A DNA stretch of 61,175 nucleotides from Anaerolineales bacterium HSG25 (GTDB lineage Bacteria; Chloroflexota; Anaerolineae; 4572-78; J111): assembly GCA_030377865.1 (NCBI GenBank), contig JAUCGA010000019.1, forward strand, positions 1-61,175. Direction: 5' to 3'. Made by a program: the position numbers and the translations under genes. The notes beneath the pieces were generated by a model that was not told the origin of the DNA, did not search any database, and saw only the letters and a program-made list of their open reading frames with translations. Below, piece by piece: positions 50,626-58,707 of the stretch. Positions within the stretch are counted from its first letter, which is position 1, and every line of letters starts with the position of its first letter.

Positions 50626-51830
50626 TCGCTCACCTCCTCTTCATCAGAACTTGCCGAACCCGCCGAAACGCGTCGGTTGGCTCGCCGTCGAGACCAGACA
50701 TCGGTGCTGACTACAAATAGCACCACCAATCCTAGCAAGGCCATTACCAATACTTGCGGTATCTGCATGGCTCTCTGCATTTTGTCTCCACCAACCAGCA
50801 ATCCGCCAAAGAGGATGGATGAAGGGATAATACCCAGTGGATGCAGTTTACCGAACAGAGCCGCCACAATACCAGAGAAGCCGTAGCCCGCCGAAACTGC
50901 CAGCGGCTCGAACATGCGGTGATGCAGACCTACGACCTCAACCGCTCCGGCCAATCCGGCGAACATGCCGCTCAAAGCCAGCGAAAGTACCATGTAGCCT
51001 TTCACATTAATTCCGGCGTAACGCGAAGCGTGCGGGTTCAAGCCCACCGCCCTGATACGATACCCGATGGTGGTTCGCCATAGGAAGATGTAGACCAGAA
51101 CAGCCATAATGACGGCGAAAATCAAGCCTGTGTGCAGGCGTGTTGGCTCAACCAGCAGGCCGTACAATTCACCGCCGAAGCCTTCCAGTCCTAAGTCTTT
51201 GGCTCGCTCGGTGAAACCCAGCGATTTGGCGACATCGGTGAAGCGGGGCAAATCTACCGCTTTAGACAGGCGGGCGGAGTGGGGGATATTTGTTCCAGCA
51301 GCCACTTCTTCTGGATCAATCATCGGGCCGCGTAACAGATAGAAGCCAATTTGAATGGCAATCTGGTTCATCATAATGGTGCTGAGAATTTCATTGACGC
51401 TCATTTTTGCCTTGAGATAGCCGGGAATGGCACCCCATATCCCACCCATCAGCGCGCCGCCCATCAGCACGATCACAATGGTCGCCCAACCCGGTAACTT
51501 TTCGCCAAAAACAAGAGATAAGTAAGTGGCAAAAAGCGCGCCTACAATCAACTGTCCCTCTGCGCCAATGTTGATTACCCCGCCCCTGAAAGCAATGGCA
51601 ATGCCCAAGGCTACCAGCATGAGTGGGGTGGCTTTCACCAATGTATCAGCCAGACCGTTTTTGCTACCAAAAGCCCCAACAAACATCGCTTTATAGGCTT
51701 CCAGCGGGTTTGTATTCAGTAAGAGCAAAATCACCGCCCCCACCAGAAGCGCGGCGATAACCGCAATGACTGGCAGTAGCGCATCTATTACACGCCCTAG
51801 CTGAAGCTTCTTTAACCATGTTTGTTGCAT
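50622..51830 (-). CDS. ABC importer permease (nucleoside/sugar type, YufP-like)
   Basis: A 402-residue permease of the same family, with a first helix near 15-40, TPLMLVALGIAIAFRGGVIN and IGAEGQLIVGALFATYLSL (about 68-105), MSVNEILSTIMMNQIA and the ATPase-contact loop AVGLNPHASRYAGINVKGY. The C-terminus is charged (SRRRANRR). First gene of the operon, 82 bases after the promoter. Confidence 0.93.
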   Translation of the reverse strand: MQQTWLKKLQLGRVIDALLPVIAVIAALLVGAVILLLLNTNPLEAYKAMFVGAFGSKNGLADTLVKATPLMLVALGIAIAFRGGVINIGAEGQLIVGALFATYLSLVFGEKLPGWATIVIVLMGGALMGGIWGAIPGYLKAKMSVNEILSTIMMNQIAIQIGFYLLRGPMIDPEEVAAGTNIPHSARLSKAVDLPRFTDVAKSLGFTERAKDLGLEGFGGELYGLLVEPTRLHTGLIFAVIMAVLVYIFLWRTTIGYRIRAVGLNPHASRYAGINVKGYMVLSLALSGMFAGLAGAVEVVGLHHRMFEPLAVSAGYGFSGIVAALFGKLHPLGIIPSSILFGGLLVGGDKMQRAMQIPQVLVMALLGLVVLFVVSTDVWSRRRANRRVSAGSASSDEEEVSE

Positions 51831-51911
51831 ATAACTTCCTCACTCCTCCCAAACAATCCAGTTTTTACTCCCAACTACCCGAAATCTAACGCCCATGAGA
51901 TAGCTTGAGCC

Positions 51912-51939
51912 AGTATACCACCTACATTATAGGTGTCAA
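51912..51939 (-). promoter_or_regulatory. promoter of the BMP-type ABC operon
   Basis: On the minus strand TTGACA (51934-51939), 16 bases, then TATACT (51912-51917), about 82 bases before the first permease. It is close to a sigma-70 consensus. Confidence 0.7.
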
Positions 51940-52126
51940 GTCTACAGGATGGCAGAACCCATCGGGTAGGTCGGAGGTTTGCGCCTCCTTGGCAAATAAT
52001 CCATCCAAAGTAGATGATCGATGCCAGCAATCAGAAGCAAGAGAAGGTGTAGTTTTCTAGTTGATAGGTTAAATTGCCCGAAAACAAAATCGCCTTTATA
52101 CTAGGCGGTTGATACTGATATACAGT
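51940..52126. other. spacer with a GGAGG hairpin, no gene seen
   Basis: GGAGGTTTGCGCCTCC at about 51971-51986 is a short hairpin. It may be an upstream terminator or a regulator site for the ABC operon; no known riboswitch fold was recognised. Confidence 0.4.
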
Positions 52127-52290
52127 TTAATTCAAAAGTTTGTCGTTTCATTCATAACCCTGACATGTTGATAAAATCAAAAGCATTTTTCGACAGGATT
52201 AACAGAATTAACAGGATTTTTTGCCTTTAACCCTGTCAATCCTGTCAGATATTGTTTTATCCATGTTGAAATGATAAACTTCTGTTAATT
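52127..52290 (+). repeat. family C element, 152 bp at 52133-52284, with 6-bp target duplication
   Basis: TTAATT on both sides (52127-52132 and 52285-52290). Starts CAAAAGTTTGTCGTTTCATT and ends TGATAAACTTCTG. It directly precedes the DUF5989 gene. Confidence 0.92.
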
Positions 52291-52313
52291 TTTTATACAG
52301 AGAGGTAAATCTT

Positions 52314-52577
52314 ATGGCAGATGTTAATACTGCAAAAAATAATGCCCAACCAAAAACCCCCGATTCAATCACATCAACGAACGAAATGGGTGGAGTAGAA
52401 AAATTCGGCAAAGGTATGGCCACCAACGTTGGTGTTGTTGGCGAGGTGTTTGAGTTTTTATGGGCCAGAAAAATGTGGTGGATGATCCCTATGGTTAGTG
52501 TTTTACTACTGTTTGGCTTACTACTAGTCTTTGCCAACGCATCCGGTGTAGCACCGTTTATCTATACCATGTTCTAA
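52314..52577 (+). CDS. DUF5989 family small membrane protein
   Basis: An 87-residue protein. The last 50 residues (VGEVFEFLWARKMWWMIPMV and LLLFGLLLVFANASGVAPFIYTMF, the latter quoted in part) match DUF5989: a Trp/Lys-rich head, one membrane helix and a SGVAPFIYT end. The hydrophilic first 37 residues are extra. DUF5989 genes are commonly found beside SxtJ-like and carbamoyltransferase genes, as here. Function is unknown. A GAGAGG motif precedes the ATG. Confidence 0.83.
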   Translation: MADVNTAKNNAQPKTPDSITSTNEMGGVEKFGKGMATNVGVVGEVFEFLWARKMWWMIPMVSVLLLFGLLLVFANASGVAPFIYTMF

Positions 52578-52586
52578 AATCATGTT

Positions 52587-52824
52587 GGCTCTTTGGGGGT
52601 AAATATTCAGTGAACTCGCCAGAAAGAGCATCAGAAACCCGATTTCTCAAAGAAATCGGGTTTCTAGGGCGGTATTACTGAACTTTTACCTTTGGGGCTT
52701 TCTGTGCAAACGTCATGATTGTGTCATCATCTTCCCGCAAGTTTAAAACTTGTGGGAAGATTGCCCCATTTAAGTATCTAATTCAGGATGCAGTTTTGAG
52801 TTGCACGGAATCTACCAGAGAGCC
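52587..52824 (+). repeat. family B element (copy 4) split by family G
   Basis: Begins GGCTCTTTGGGG and ends TCTACCAGAGAGCC. The 91-bp G element at 52599-52689 interrupts it and is flanked by CTTTGGGG (52591-52598 and 52690-52697). Confidence 0.88.
52599..52689 (+). repeat. family G element, 91 bp, inserted in family B
   Basis: Starts GTAAATATTCAGTGAACTCG, ends in the inverse of GTAAAAGTTCAGTAATACCG. An 8-bp duplication is perfect. Confidence 0.93.
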
Positions 52825-52895
52825 GTCGTTTTATCTGCCACGATATGCCCAACTCAGCATCATCGAGTTCGTCGCTATATCGTGGCAGATTTTTT

Positions 52896-53076
52896 ATACC
52901 AAACCTCAGTACCCGACATGTTGATTAAATAAAGATTTTTTTCGACAGGATTAACAAGATTGACAGGATTTTTTGCCTTTAATCCTGTTAATCCTGTTAA
53001 TCCTGTTAATCCTGTCAGAGATTCTTTTGTGTTTAATTGAGGCTAAAAATCCCTGTCGGGTAACAAGATACCAAAC
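52896..53076 (+). repeat. family F element (52905-53067) with 9-bp target duplication
   Basis: ATACCAAAC on both sides (52896-52904 and 53068-53076). Ends CTCAGTACCCGACATG and the inverse of CTTGTTACCCGACAGG. The core is the GACAGGATT palindrome of family C, with four AATCCTGTT units in the right arm. It lies 21 bases upstream of the SxtJ-like gene. Confidence 0.9.
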
Positions 53077-53097
53077 TAAACATAGGCTGATAAAACA

Positions 53098-53349
53098 ATG
53101 TACGATCCAAAAGCAACAATGAGTCAAGGCCAAATATTTTGGGCTAGTTGGAAAGCATTTGGTCATTTTTTAGGCAATATTCTTGGTCGGATTGCCATGA
53201 CTATCTTTTATTTTACTATCTTTGTTCCGTATGGCATTGGGGGCAGGCTGTTTACTGATCCATTGCAGATAAAAATCCAACCCGATAACCTCTGGCGACC
53301 TCGTGAGACCGGAGACCAATCCTTACAAGAGATTAAGAGGCAATATTAA
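53098..53349 (+). CDS. SxtJ-like small membrane protein
   Basis: An 83-residue protein with one hydrophobic stretch around ILGRIAMTIFYFTIFVPYG (about 30-48) and a polar end with DNLWRPRETGDQ. SxtJ-family proteins sit between DUF5989 and carbamoyltransferase genes in many natural-product and glycan clusters, and the GRIAMTxxYFxxxxPxGxxxRLF pattern fits. The match is weak by eye and the family is short of functional data; the position, two bases before the carbamoyltransferase ATG, supports the call. Confidence 0.6.
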   Translation: MYDPKATMSQGQIFWASWKAFGHFLGNILGRIAMTIFYFTIFVPYGIGGRLFTDPLQIKIQPDNLWRPRETGDQSLQEIKRQY

Positions 53350-53351
53350 CC

Positions 53352-55187
53352 ATGAATATTCTAGGTATTTCCTGTTTTTATCATGATGCCGCCGCGGCAT
53401 TACTGGTTGATGGAGAAGTTGTCGCGGCCAGTGAAGAAGAACGGTTTACGCGTAAAAAGCATGATAGCAGTTTCCCTGAGCAATCAATCAATTTCTGTTT
53501 AAACCATGCCGGTTTGACGGTCAAAGACCTCGACTATGTCGTTTTTTACGAAAAACCATTACTAAAATTAGGCCGAATATTACAAACAACCATGAGCACC
53601 TTCCCCCAATCTTGGGGGGTGTTCCGCGAATCGATGGTGACATGGTTCGATGAAAAATTGTGGATAAAAAGTAAGTTGCAAACCGGCATCGGCATCCCCA
53701 CCGAAAAGATTCTGTTCGTTGAGCATCATCTGAGCCATGCCGCGAGTTCTATGTTCTGCTCGCCATTTAAGGAAGCGGCAGTTATGACAATTGATGGCGT
53801 GGGAGAATGGACGACTGCGGCTATCGGCAAAGCCACCGCCGACTGGGACGGCACGGGAGTCAACTACATTAGTCTCGATCATGAGCTACGGTTCCCCCAT
53901 TCTTTGGGTCTGCTCTACTCGGCTTTTACCGCCTATTTGGGCTTTCGGGTCAATAACGGCGAGTATAAGGTCATGGGTATGTCGCCGTATGGTCAACCCA
54001 ACTACATGGATGAGATTTACAAAGTAGTTAATGTGGATAGTGAGGGGGGCATTAGTCTGAATATGGACTATTTCAGCTTCCATCACTCTACTAAAAGCAC
54101 ATTTAGCCCCAAATTCGAGGAGCTATTTGGTCCACGTCGAATGCCAGAATCGGAATTTTTCTCTTTGACGACCCATCCTAACAAAGACCACCCTGACTGG
54201 GATAATGAAACTGCCAAACAAAACCAAAAATATGCCGATATAGCCACCAGTATCCAACGAGTTACGGAGGATACGATTCTGAAGATGGCGGTGACAGCCC
54301 AACAAAAATCCGGCTCCAAAAATCTGGTTATGGCCGGAGGTGTGGCTCTGAACAGCGCGGCCAATGGTCGGTTGATGCGAGAAGGCCCGTTTGAGCGAGT
54401 CTATATTCAACCTGCCGCAGGTGATGCAGGCGGGGCAGTAGGCGCGGCGCTGTATGCCTACCATGTTGTATTTGGCAAACCGCGCAAGTTCGTTATGGAG
54501 CATGCCTATTGGGGTGCAGAATATCCCGAAAGCGACATGGTGACAGCCATCAAAAATTCTGGCTTTCCTTATGAACAAATTGATGATGATGATAAATTGT
54601 TAGACAAGGCTGTTGATACCATCCTGTCCCAAAAAGTCATCTCATGGTATCGGGGTCGGTTTGAGTGGGGGCCGCGAGCGTTAGGGCATCGCTCAATTAT
54701 TGCTGACCCGCGTTCCGAAGAAATCAAAGAGATTGTCAACACCAAAATCAAATTCCGTGAGCCGTTCCGACCATTTGCTCCCGTTATCATGGAAGAACAT
54801 GCCTCAGAGTACTTTACCAACCCTAACCTTGATGACCAGTATCCCCCTCGATACATGCTCATGGTCTCTCCGATAGCAGAGGATAAGCAGGACAAAATTA
54901 AAGCAGTGTGTCACATGGGCACAGGTCGCTTGCAAAGTGTTCGCGAAGAGTGGAATTCCGGTTATTATAACCTCATCAAAAAGTTCAACGAAGCTACTGG
55001 CGTACCAATTTTACTCAACACCTCGTATAACCTACGAGGCGAGCCGATGGTCACCACCCCGCAACATGCCATCAACACTTTTGCGGCCTCCGATATTGAC
55101 CAACTGGTCATGGGGCAGTTTTTAGTCAGCAAACCGGAGGGCTACGTTTCATCCGGCTCACACTTAACCGCTGATCAGGTTGATTAG
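53352..55187 (+). CDS. NodU/CmcH-type O-carbamoyltransferase
   Basis: A 611-residue enzyme that transfers a carbamoyl group from carbamoyl phosphate to a hydroxyl of a small molecule or sugar. It begins MNILGISCFYHDAAAALLVDGEV, and has the metal/adenylate region FVEHHLSHAASSMFCSPF (about 127-144) with Kae1-like His residues, DGVGEWTTAAIGKA, GGVALNSAANGRL, and the C-terminal domain FEWGPRALGHRSIIADPR (about 436-453) and NTSYNLRGEPMV. Its partner genes are the DUF5989 and SxtJ-like proteins; the acceptor substrate is unknown. Confidence 0.94.
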   Translation: MNILGISCFYHDAAAALLVDGEVVAASEEERFTRKKHDSSFPEQSINFCLNHAGLTVKDLDYVVFYEKPLLKLGRILQTTMSTFPQSWGVFRESMVTWFDEKLWIKSKLQTGIGIPTEKILFVEHHLSHAASSMFCSPFKEAAVMTIDGVGEWTTAAIGKATADWDGTGVNYISLDHELRFPHSLGLLYSAFTAYLGFRVNNGEYKVMGMSPYGQPNYMDEIYKVVNVDSEGGISLNMDYFSFHHSTKSTFSPKFEELFGPRRMPESEFFSLTTHPNKDHPDWDNETAKQNQKYADIATSIQRVTEDTILKMAVTAQQKSGSKNLVMAGGVALNSAANGRLMREGPFERVYIQPAAGDAGGAVGAALYAYHVVFGKPRKFVMEHAYWGAEYPESDMVTAIKNSGFPYEQIDDDDKLLDKAVDTILSQKVISWYRGRFEWGPRALGHRSIIADPRSEEIKEIVNTKIKFREPFRPFAPVIMEEHASEYFTNPNLDDQYPPRYMLMVSPIAEDKQDKIKAVCHMGTGRLQSVREEWNSGYYNLIKKFNEATGVPILLNTSYNLRGEPMVTTPQHAINTFAASDIDQLVMGQFLVSKPEGYVSSGSHLTADQVD

Positions 55188-55203
55188 AGTCGCTCGGAAA
55201 TAA

Positions 55204-55356
55204 AGGAGTGCAAAAGCATCTTGCTTTTGCCAGAGATAAACGTGCAAAAGCAAGATGCTTTTGCACTCCAAATGTTGATACTTATGGTGTCCAGACGAAA
55301 GGAGTGCAATAGTTTCTCAGCTATTGCATGCAAAAGCAAGATGCTTTTGCACTCCG
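55204..55356. repeat. two GGAGTGCAA hairpins
   Basis: GGAGTGCAAAAGCATCTTGC and its inverse at 55204-55270, then GGAGTGCAATAG with TTGCACTCC at 55301-55356. The GTGCAA...TTGCAC arms are the core type also seen in families D and E. Confidence 0.75.
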
Positions 55357-55409
55357 TGAGAAAACAAATTATCGAACACGAATAAACGTGGATAAACACC
55401 GATCTTTAA

Positions 55410-55521
55410 CTCGATCAGAAGTTTATCATTTCAGCATGACTAAAACAATATCCTATCAAAAAATGCTTTTGATTTTGTCAGTATGTCAGGTCATGAATGA
55501 ATCGACAAACTTTTGCTCGAT
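55410..55521 (-). repeat. family C element lacking its core (100 bp at 55416-55515), with 6-bp target duplication
   Basis: CTCGAT on both sides (55410-55415 and 55516-55521). Both ends are intact, but the GACAGGATT palindrome is missing; only ATATCCTATC remains at the join. Confidence 0.92.
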
Positions 55522-55562
55522 CTGTGTTTATCCGCGTCTATCCGTATCCCCTAAAAAATAGC

Positions 55563-57209
55563 ATGACAACAGATAACGGAATCCGGTATTACGGACAACA
55601 ATCAACCCAACAATGGCAAGGGAACGGAGCCAGCGTCAGTTTCGATGCTCAGAGCATCAAAAGCAAACTGCTGACTCTCAATCAACCTTGTTACATCATC
55701 AATCAAAATAACCAACTCGGCGTAACGACTGAGGGGCAGGTCTATGTACCGAATAGAACGGGAACAGTTGGTGGTACGCCGCTAGTCGCCAGTAGTCAAC
55801 CGCTAAACTTGACTCAACTAGGTGACCCAGCTTTCATGGCTTTTCACGGAGCTAGCATGGCCTATACTGGCGGCGCTATGGCTAACGGTATCTCCTCTGC
55901 TGATTTAGTAATTGCGATGGGGCGAGCTGGTATGTTATGCTCTTTTGGCGCGGCGGGCATGGTTCCGGCACGGGTCGAGGAGGCCATTCAACAGATTCAG
56001 CAAGCCCTTCCGAATGGGCCTTATGCCTTCAATCTGATTCATAGCCCCAACGAAGATGCTTTGGAGCGAAATGGAGTCAACCTGTATCTGAAACATGGTG
56101 TTCGCACCGTTGAGGCATCGGCTTATCTGGGATTAACGCCCCATATTGTACGCTACCGTGTGGCCGGTTTAGAGCTAAATCAGCAAAACCAGATCATTAT
56201 TCGGAATAAGGTCATCGCCAAAATTTCGCGGCGCGAGGTTGCCACCAAATTTATGGAATCGGCTCCACCCAAAATTTTGCGACAACTGGTCGAAGCGGGT
56301 GAGATTACCGAGCAACAGGCCAATCTGGCACAATATGTGCCCATGGCCGATGACATCACCGCCGAGGCCGATTCGGGTGGTCATACCGATAATCGTCCTT
56401 TAGTGGCGCTCTTACCTTCGATATTAGCCTTACGAGATGAAATTCAGGCCAAGCACAACTTCTCCCAAACCATCCGTGTCGGAGCCGGTGGTGGAATCGG
56501 TACGCCATCCGCGGCCTTGGCGACTTTTATGATGGGCGCGGCCTACATTGTCATCGGCTCAGTCAACCAAGCCTGTGTAGAATCTGGCTCATCAACCCAC
56601 ACCAAAAAACTGCTGGCTCAAGCAGGCATGGCCGATGTGACGATGGCTCCGGCGGCAGACATGTTCGAGATGGGAGTCAAACTGCAAGTCCTCAAACGAG
56701 GCACTTTTTTCCCCATGCGGGCACAGAAATTATATGATATTTGGAAAGAGTATGACTCGATTGAGGATATTCCGACGGCAGAACGGACAAAGTTGGAAAA
56801 ACAGGTCTTCCGCCAAAATTTGGATGAGATTTGGGCTGGATGTGAAACCTTCTTTAATGAACGAGACCCTGACCAACTAATTCGAGCGCAGAAAAGTCCG
56901 AAACGAAAAATGGCTTTGATCTTCCGTTGGTATCTGGGCTTATCATCCCGTTGGTCAAACGCGGGCGAAAAAGGCCGAGAACTGGATTACCAAATCTGGT
57001 GTGGGCCAGCGATGGGCGCGTTTAACGATTGGGTACGAGGATCATATCTGGAGCAACCGGAAAATCGACAAGCGGTTGATGTGGCTTACAACTTGATGAC
57101 TGGCACGGCCTATCTGTATCGACTGCAAAGTTTACGGGTTCAGGGTGTGCAGTTGCCCACGTACTATACCCAATATCAGCCTGCACCGCTCGTGATGAGT
57201 GAAACGTGA
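55563..57209 (+). CDS. pfaD: PfaD-type FMN enoyl reductase
   Basis: A 548-residue trans-acting enoyl reductase of the nitronate monooxygenase fold, used with polyketide or polyunsaturated fatty acid synthases. Key stretches are MAFHGASMAYTGGAMANGIS, MVPARVEEAIQQIQQALP, FNLIHSPNEDALERNGVNLY, VRTVEASAYLGLTPHIVRYR and the flavin-binding VGAGGGIGTPSAALATFMMGA (the last quoted in part). The DSGGHTDNRPL active-site loop is intact. No PKS or Pfa synthase is present in the window. The ATG at 55563 has no ribosome-binding site; an upstream in-frame extension would start in the family C element. The stop and last residues (SET) lie in a GTGAAACGTGA repeat. Confidence 0.9.
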   Translation: MTTDNGIRYYGQQSTQQWQGNGASVSFDAQSIKSKLLTLNQPCYIINQNNQLGVTTEGQVYVPNRTGTVGGTPLVASSQPLNLTQLGDPAFMAFHGASMAYTGGAMANGISSADLVIAMGRAGMLCSFGAAGMVPARVEEAIQQIQQALPNGPYAFNLIHSPNEDALERNGVNLYLKHGVRTVEASAYLGLTPHIVRYRVAGLELNQQNQIIIRNKVIAKISRREVATKFMESAPPKILRQLVEAGEITEQQANLAQYVPMADDITAEADSGGHTDNRPLVALLPSILALRDEIQAKHNFSQTIRVGAGGGIGTPSAALATFMMGAAYIVIGSVNQACVESGSSTHTKKLLAQAGMADVTMAPAADMFEMGVKLQVLKRGTFFPMRAQKLYDIWKEYDSIEDIPTAERTKLEKQVFRQNLDEIWAGCETFFNERDPDQLIRAQKSPKRKMALIFRWYLGLSSRWSNAGEKGRELDYQIWCGPAMGAFNDWVRGSYLEQPENRQAVDVAYNLMTGTAYLYRLQSLRVQGVQLPTYYTQYQPAPLVMSET

Positions 57210-57228
57210 TCCGTGAAACTCATCATTT

Positions 57229-57319
57229 GTAAATATTCAGTGAACTCGCCAAAAAGAGCGTCAGAAACCCGATTTCTCAAAGAAATCGGGTTTCTAGGAC
57301 AGTTTTACTGAACTTTTAC
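57229..57319 (+). repeat. family G element, 91 bp (copy 6)
   Basis: Starts GTAAATATTCAGTGAACTCG and ends in the inverse of GTAAAAGTTCAGTAAA. The target duplication is not clear (ATCATT and ATCATC nearby). Confidence 0.88.
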
Positions 57320-57342
57320 TATCATCTTCCCATAAGTCCATA

Positions 57343-57556
57343 ACTTGTGGGAAGATTGTCCGCGAAAATCACGTTACCCCTTGTTCCCGAACTGGGTTTG
57401 GGAACACACTTGCTCAAGTAAACTCTGTTTGCGATCTGCAACATGCCAGAAACAGAGTTTCTATGGCATAGGCGTTCCCAATCTGGAGATTGGGAACGAG
57501 GGGATAAAATGCGTTTGTTTTGGACTTGTGGGAAGATTGTCCGCGAAAATCACGTT
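57343..57556 (+). repeat. 33-bp direct repeats around a TTCCCAATC hairpin region
   Basis: Identical stretches at 57343-57375 and 57524-57556 begin ACTTGTGGGAAGATTG and end AAAATCACGTT. Between them are hairpins such as GTTCCCAATCTGGAGATTGG. The repeats resemble one end of family B. Confidence 0.75.
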
Positions 57557-57609
57557 TCACGTATTACGTGTCACGTCCCACATTAACTCATCGGAGATGA
57601 CACTTTGTT

Positions 57610-58629
57610 ATGTTATTTCAAAACTTAGCAATTGAAGCCTTAACCTACGAACTCCCACATGAGCGGGTCAGTTCATCCTATATCGAAGCCCAGATTGCCC
57701 CAACAATGGAGCGGTTGCGGGTTCCACGCGGCATGCTCGAATCGCTAACCGGCATCAAAGAGCGCCGTTTTTGGGCTCCCGGCGTTATGCCTAGCGATGT
57801 CGCAACCAGTGCGGCCCGCAAAGTAATTCAGCAGGCCAATATCGACCCAAATGAAATCGGTTGTCTGGTTAATGTATCGGTCAGTAAAGAATATCTGGAA
57901 CCGTCCACCGCCTCGCTGGTACATGGCAATTTGCAACTGCCCTCCCACTGTCGCAACTATGACATCAGCAACGCTTGTTTGGGCTTTCTGGATGGTATCT
58001 GTAACATCGGGCTAATGATTGAGGCGGGTCTCATCAAATATGGGCTGATTGTGTCCGGTGAGAATGCCCGTCCGGTGGTTGAGGCGACCATCAACCGTCT
58101 ACAATCGCCGACCGCAACCATGCAGGATTTTCGGGGCAACTTTGCCACCCTGACCATCGGTTCAGGAGCAGTGGCGATGCTCGTTTGTCATAAAGATGTG
58201 GCTCGTTCGACCCACCGAGTCAACGGCGCGGTCACATTGGCCGCCTCGGAATATAACCGTCTTTGTATCGGCACGTCTGACCAGATGACCACCGATGCCA
58301 GCGCTCTTATGGCCGCCGGAACAAAACTGGCCGCAGTCACCTGGCAACTAGCTGAGCAGACTTTTGAGCATTGGAATGACAACGAAATTGCTGTTTATGT
58401 GCCGCATCAAGTTAGCTCACGCAACATGGCCGCAGTCAGTAAAACCCTCAGCTTAAACCCCGAAAAACTACACTTAAATTTCCCTGGATTAGGTAACATC
58501 GGCTCGGCCGCGTTACCGATTACCCTGAGCATGGCTGACGAGGATGGCCGCTTGAATCCGGGCGACCAAGTTGGCCTGCTCGGTATTGGTAGCGGTCTCA
58601 ACTGTGCTATGATGAGCCTCATTTGGTAA
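57610..58629 (+). CDS. oleA: OleA-type thiolase (head-to-head acyl condensation)
   Basis: A 339-residue thiolase-fold enzyme that joins two fatty acyl-CoAs into a beta-keto acid, the first step of long-chain olefin synthesis. The start MLFQNLAIEALTYELPHE and the motifs NVSVSKEYLEPSTASLVHGN (with the catalytic Glu), SNACLGFLDG (with Cys at about 121), VPHQVSSRN (His), GNIGSAALPI (Asn) and LLGIGSGLNCAMMS match OleA rather than FabH. The ATG at 57610 follows a GGAGATGA motif at some distance. OleB follows after a short AT-rich spacer. Confidence 0.92.
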   Translation: MLFQNLAIEALTYELPHERVSSSYIEAQIAPTMERLRVPRGMLESLTGIKERRFWAPGVMPSDVATSAARKVIQQANIDPNEIGCLVNVSVSKEYLEPSTASLVHGNLQLPSHCRNYDISNACLGFLDGICNIGLMIEAGLIKYGLIVSGENARPVVEATINRLQSPTATMQDFRGNFATLTIGSGAVAMLVCHKDVARSTHRVNGAVTLAASEYNRLCIGTSDQMTTDASALMAAGTKLAAVTWQLAEQTFEHWNDNEIAVYVPHQVSSRNMAAVSKTLSLNPEKLHLNFPGLGNIGSAALPITLSMADEDGRLNPGDQVGLLGIGSGLNCAMMSLIW

Positions 58630-58707
58630 TTTTAGATTTGCGATTGCCGATTTTAGATTGTCGCATGGTCAATCGGCAATCTAAAATCTAAAATCTAAAA
58701 TCTAACA
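58627..58707. repeat. AAATCTAAAATC array and hairpin between oleA and oleB
   Basis: GCGATTGCCGATTTTAGATT and its inverse AATCTAAAATC-type run form a hairpin; the repeated 8-mer AAATCTAA occurs three times. The array reaches the oleB start. Confidence 0.65.

Noticed and set aside
51940..52126. Purine or other riboswitch upstream of the ABC operon
   Set aside because: The region is upstream of the promoter and only a simple GGAGG hairpin is visible.
52905..53067. Possible CRISPR-like array made of AATCCTGTT units
   Set aside because: Units are 9 bp, adjacent without spacers, and form two arms of a palindrome. No cas gene is present.
57610..58629. FabH (KAS III) of fatty acid synthesis
   Set aside because: The YLEPSTAS, NACLGF and LLGIGSGLNC context and the adjacent OleB-type hydrolase fit OleA better.
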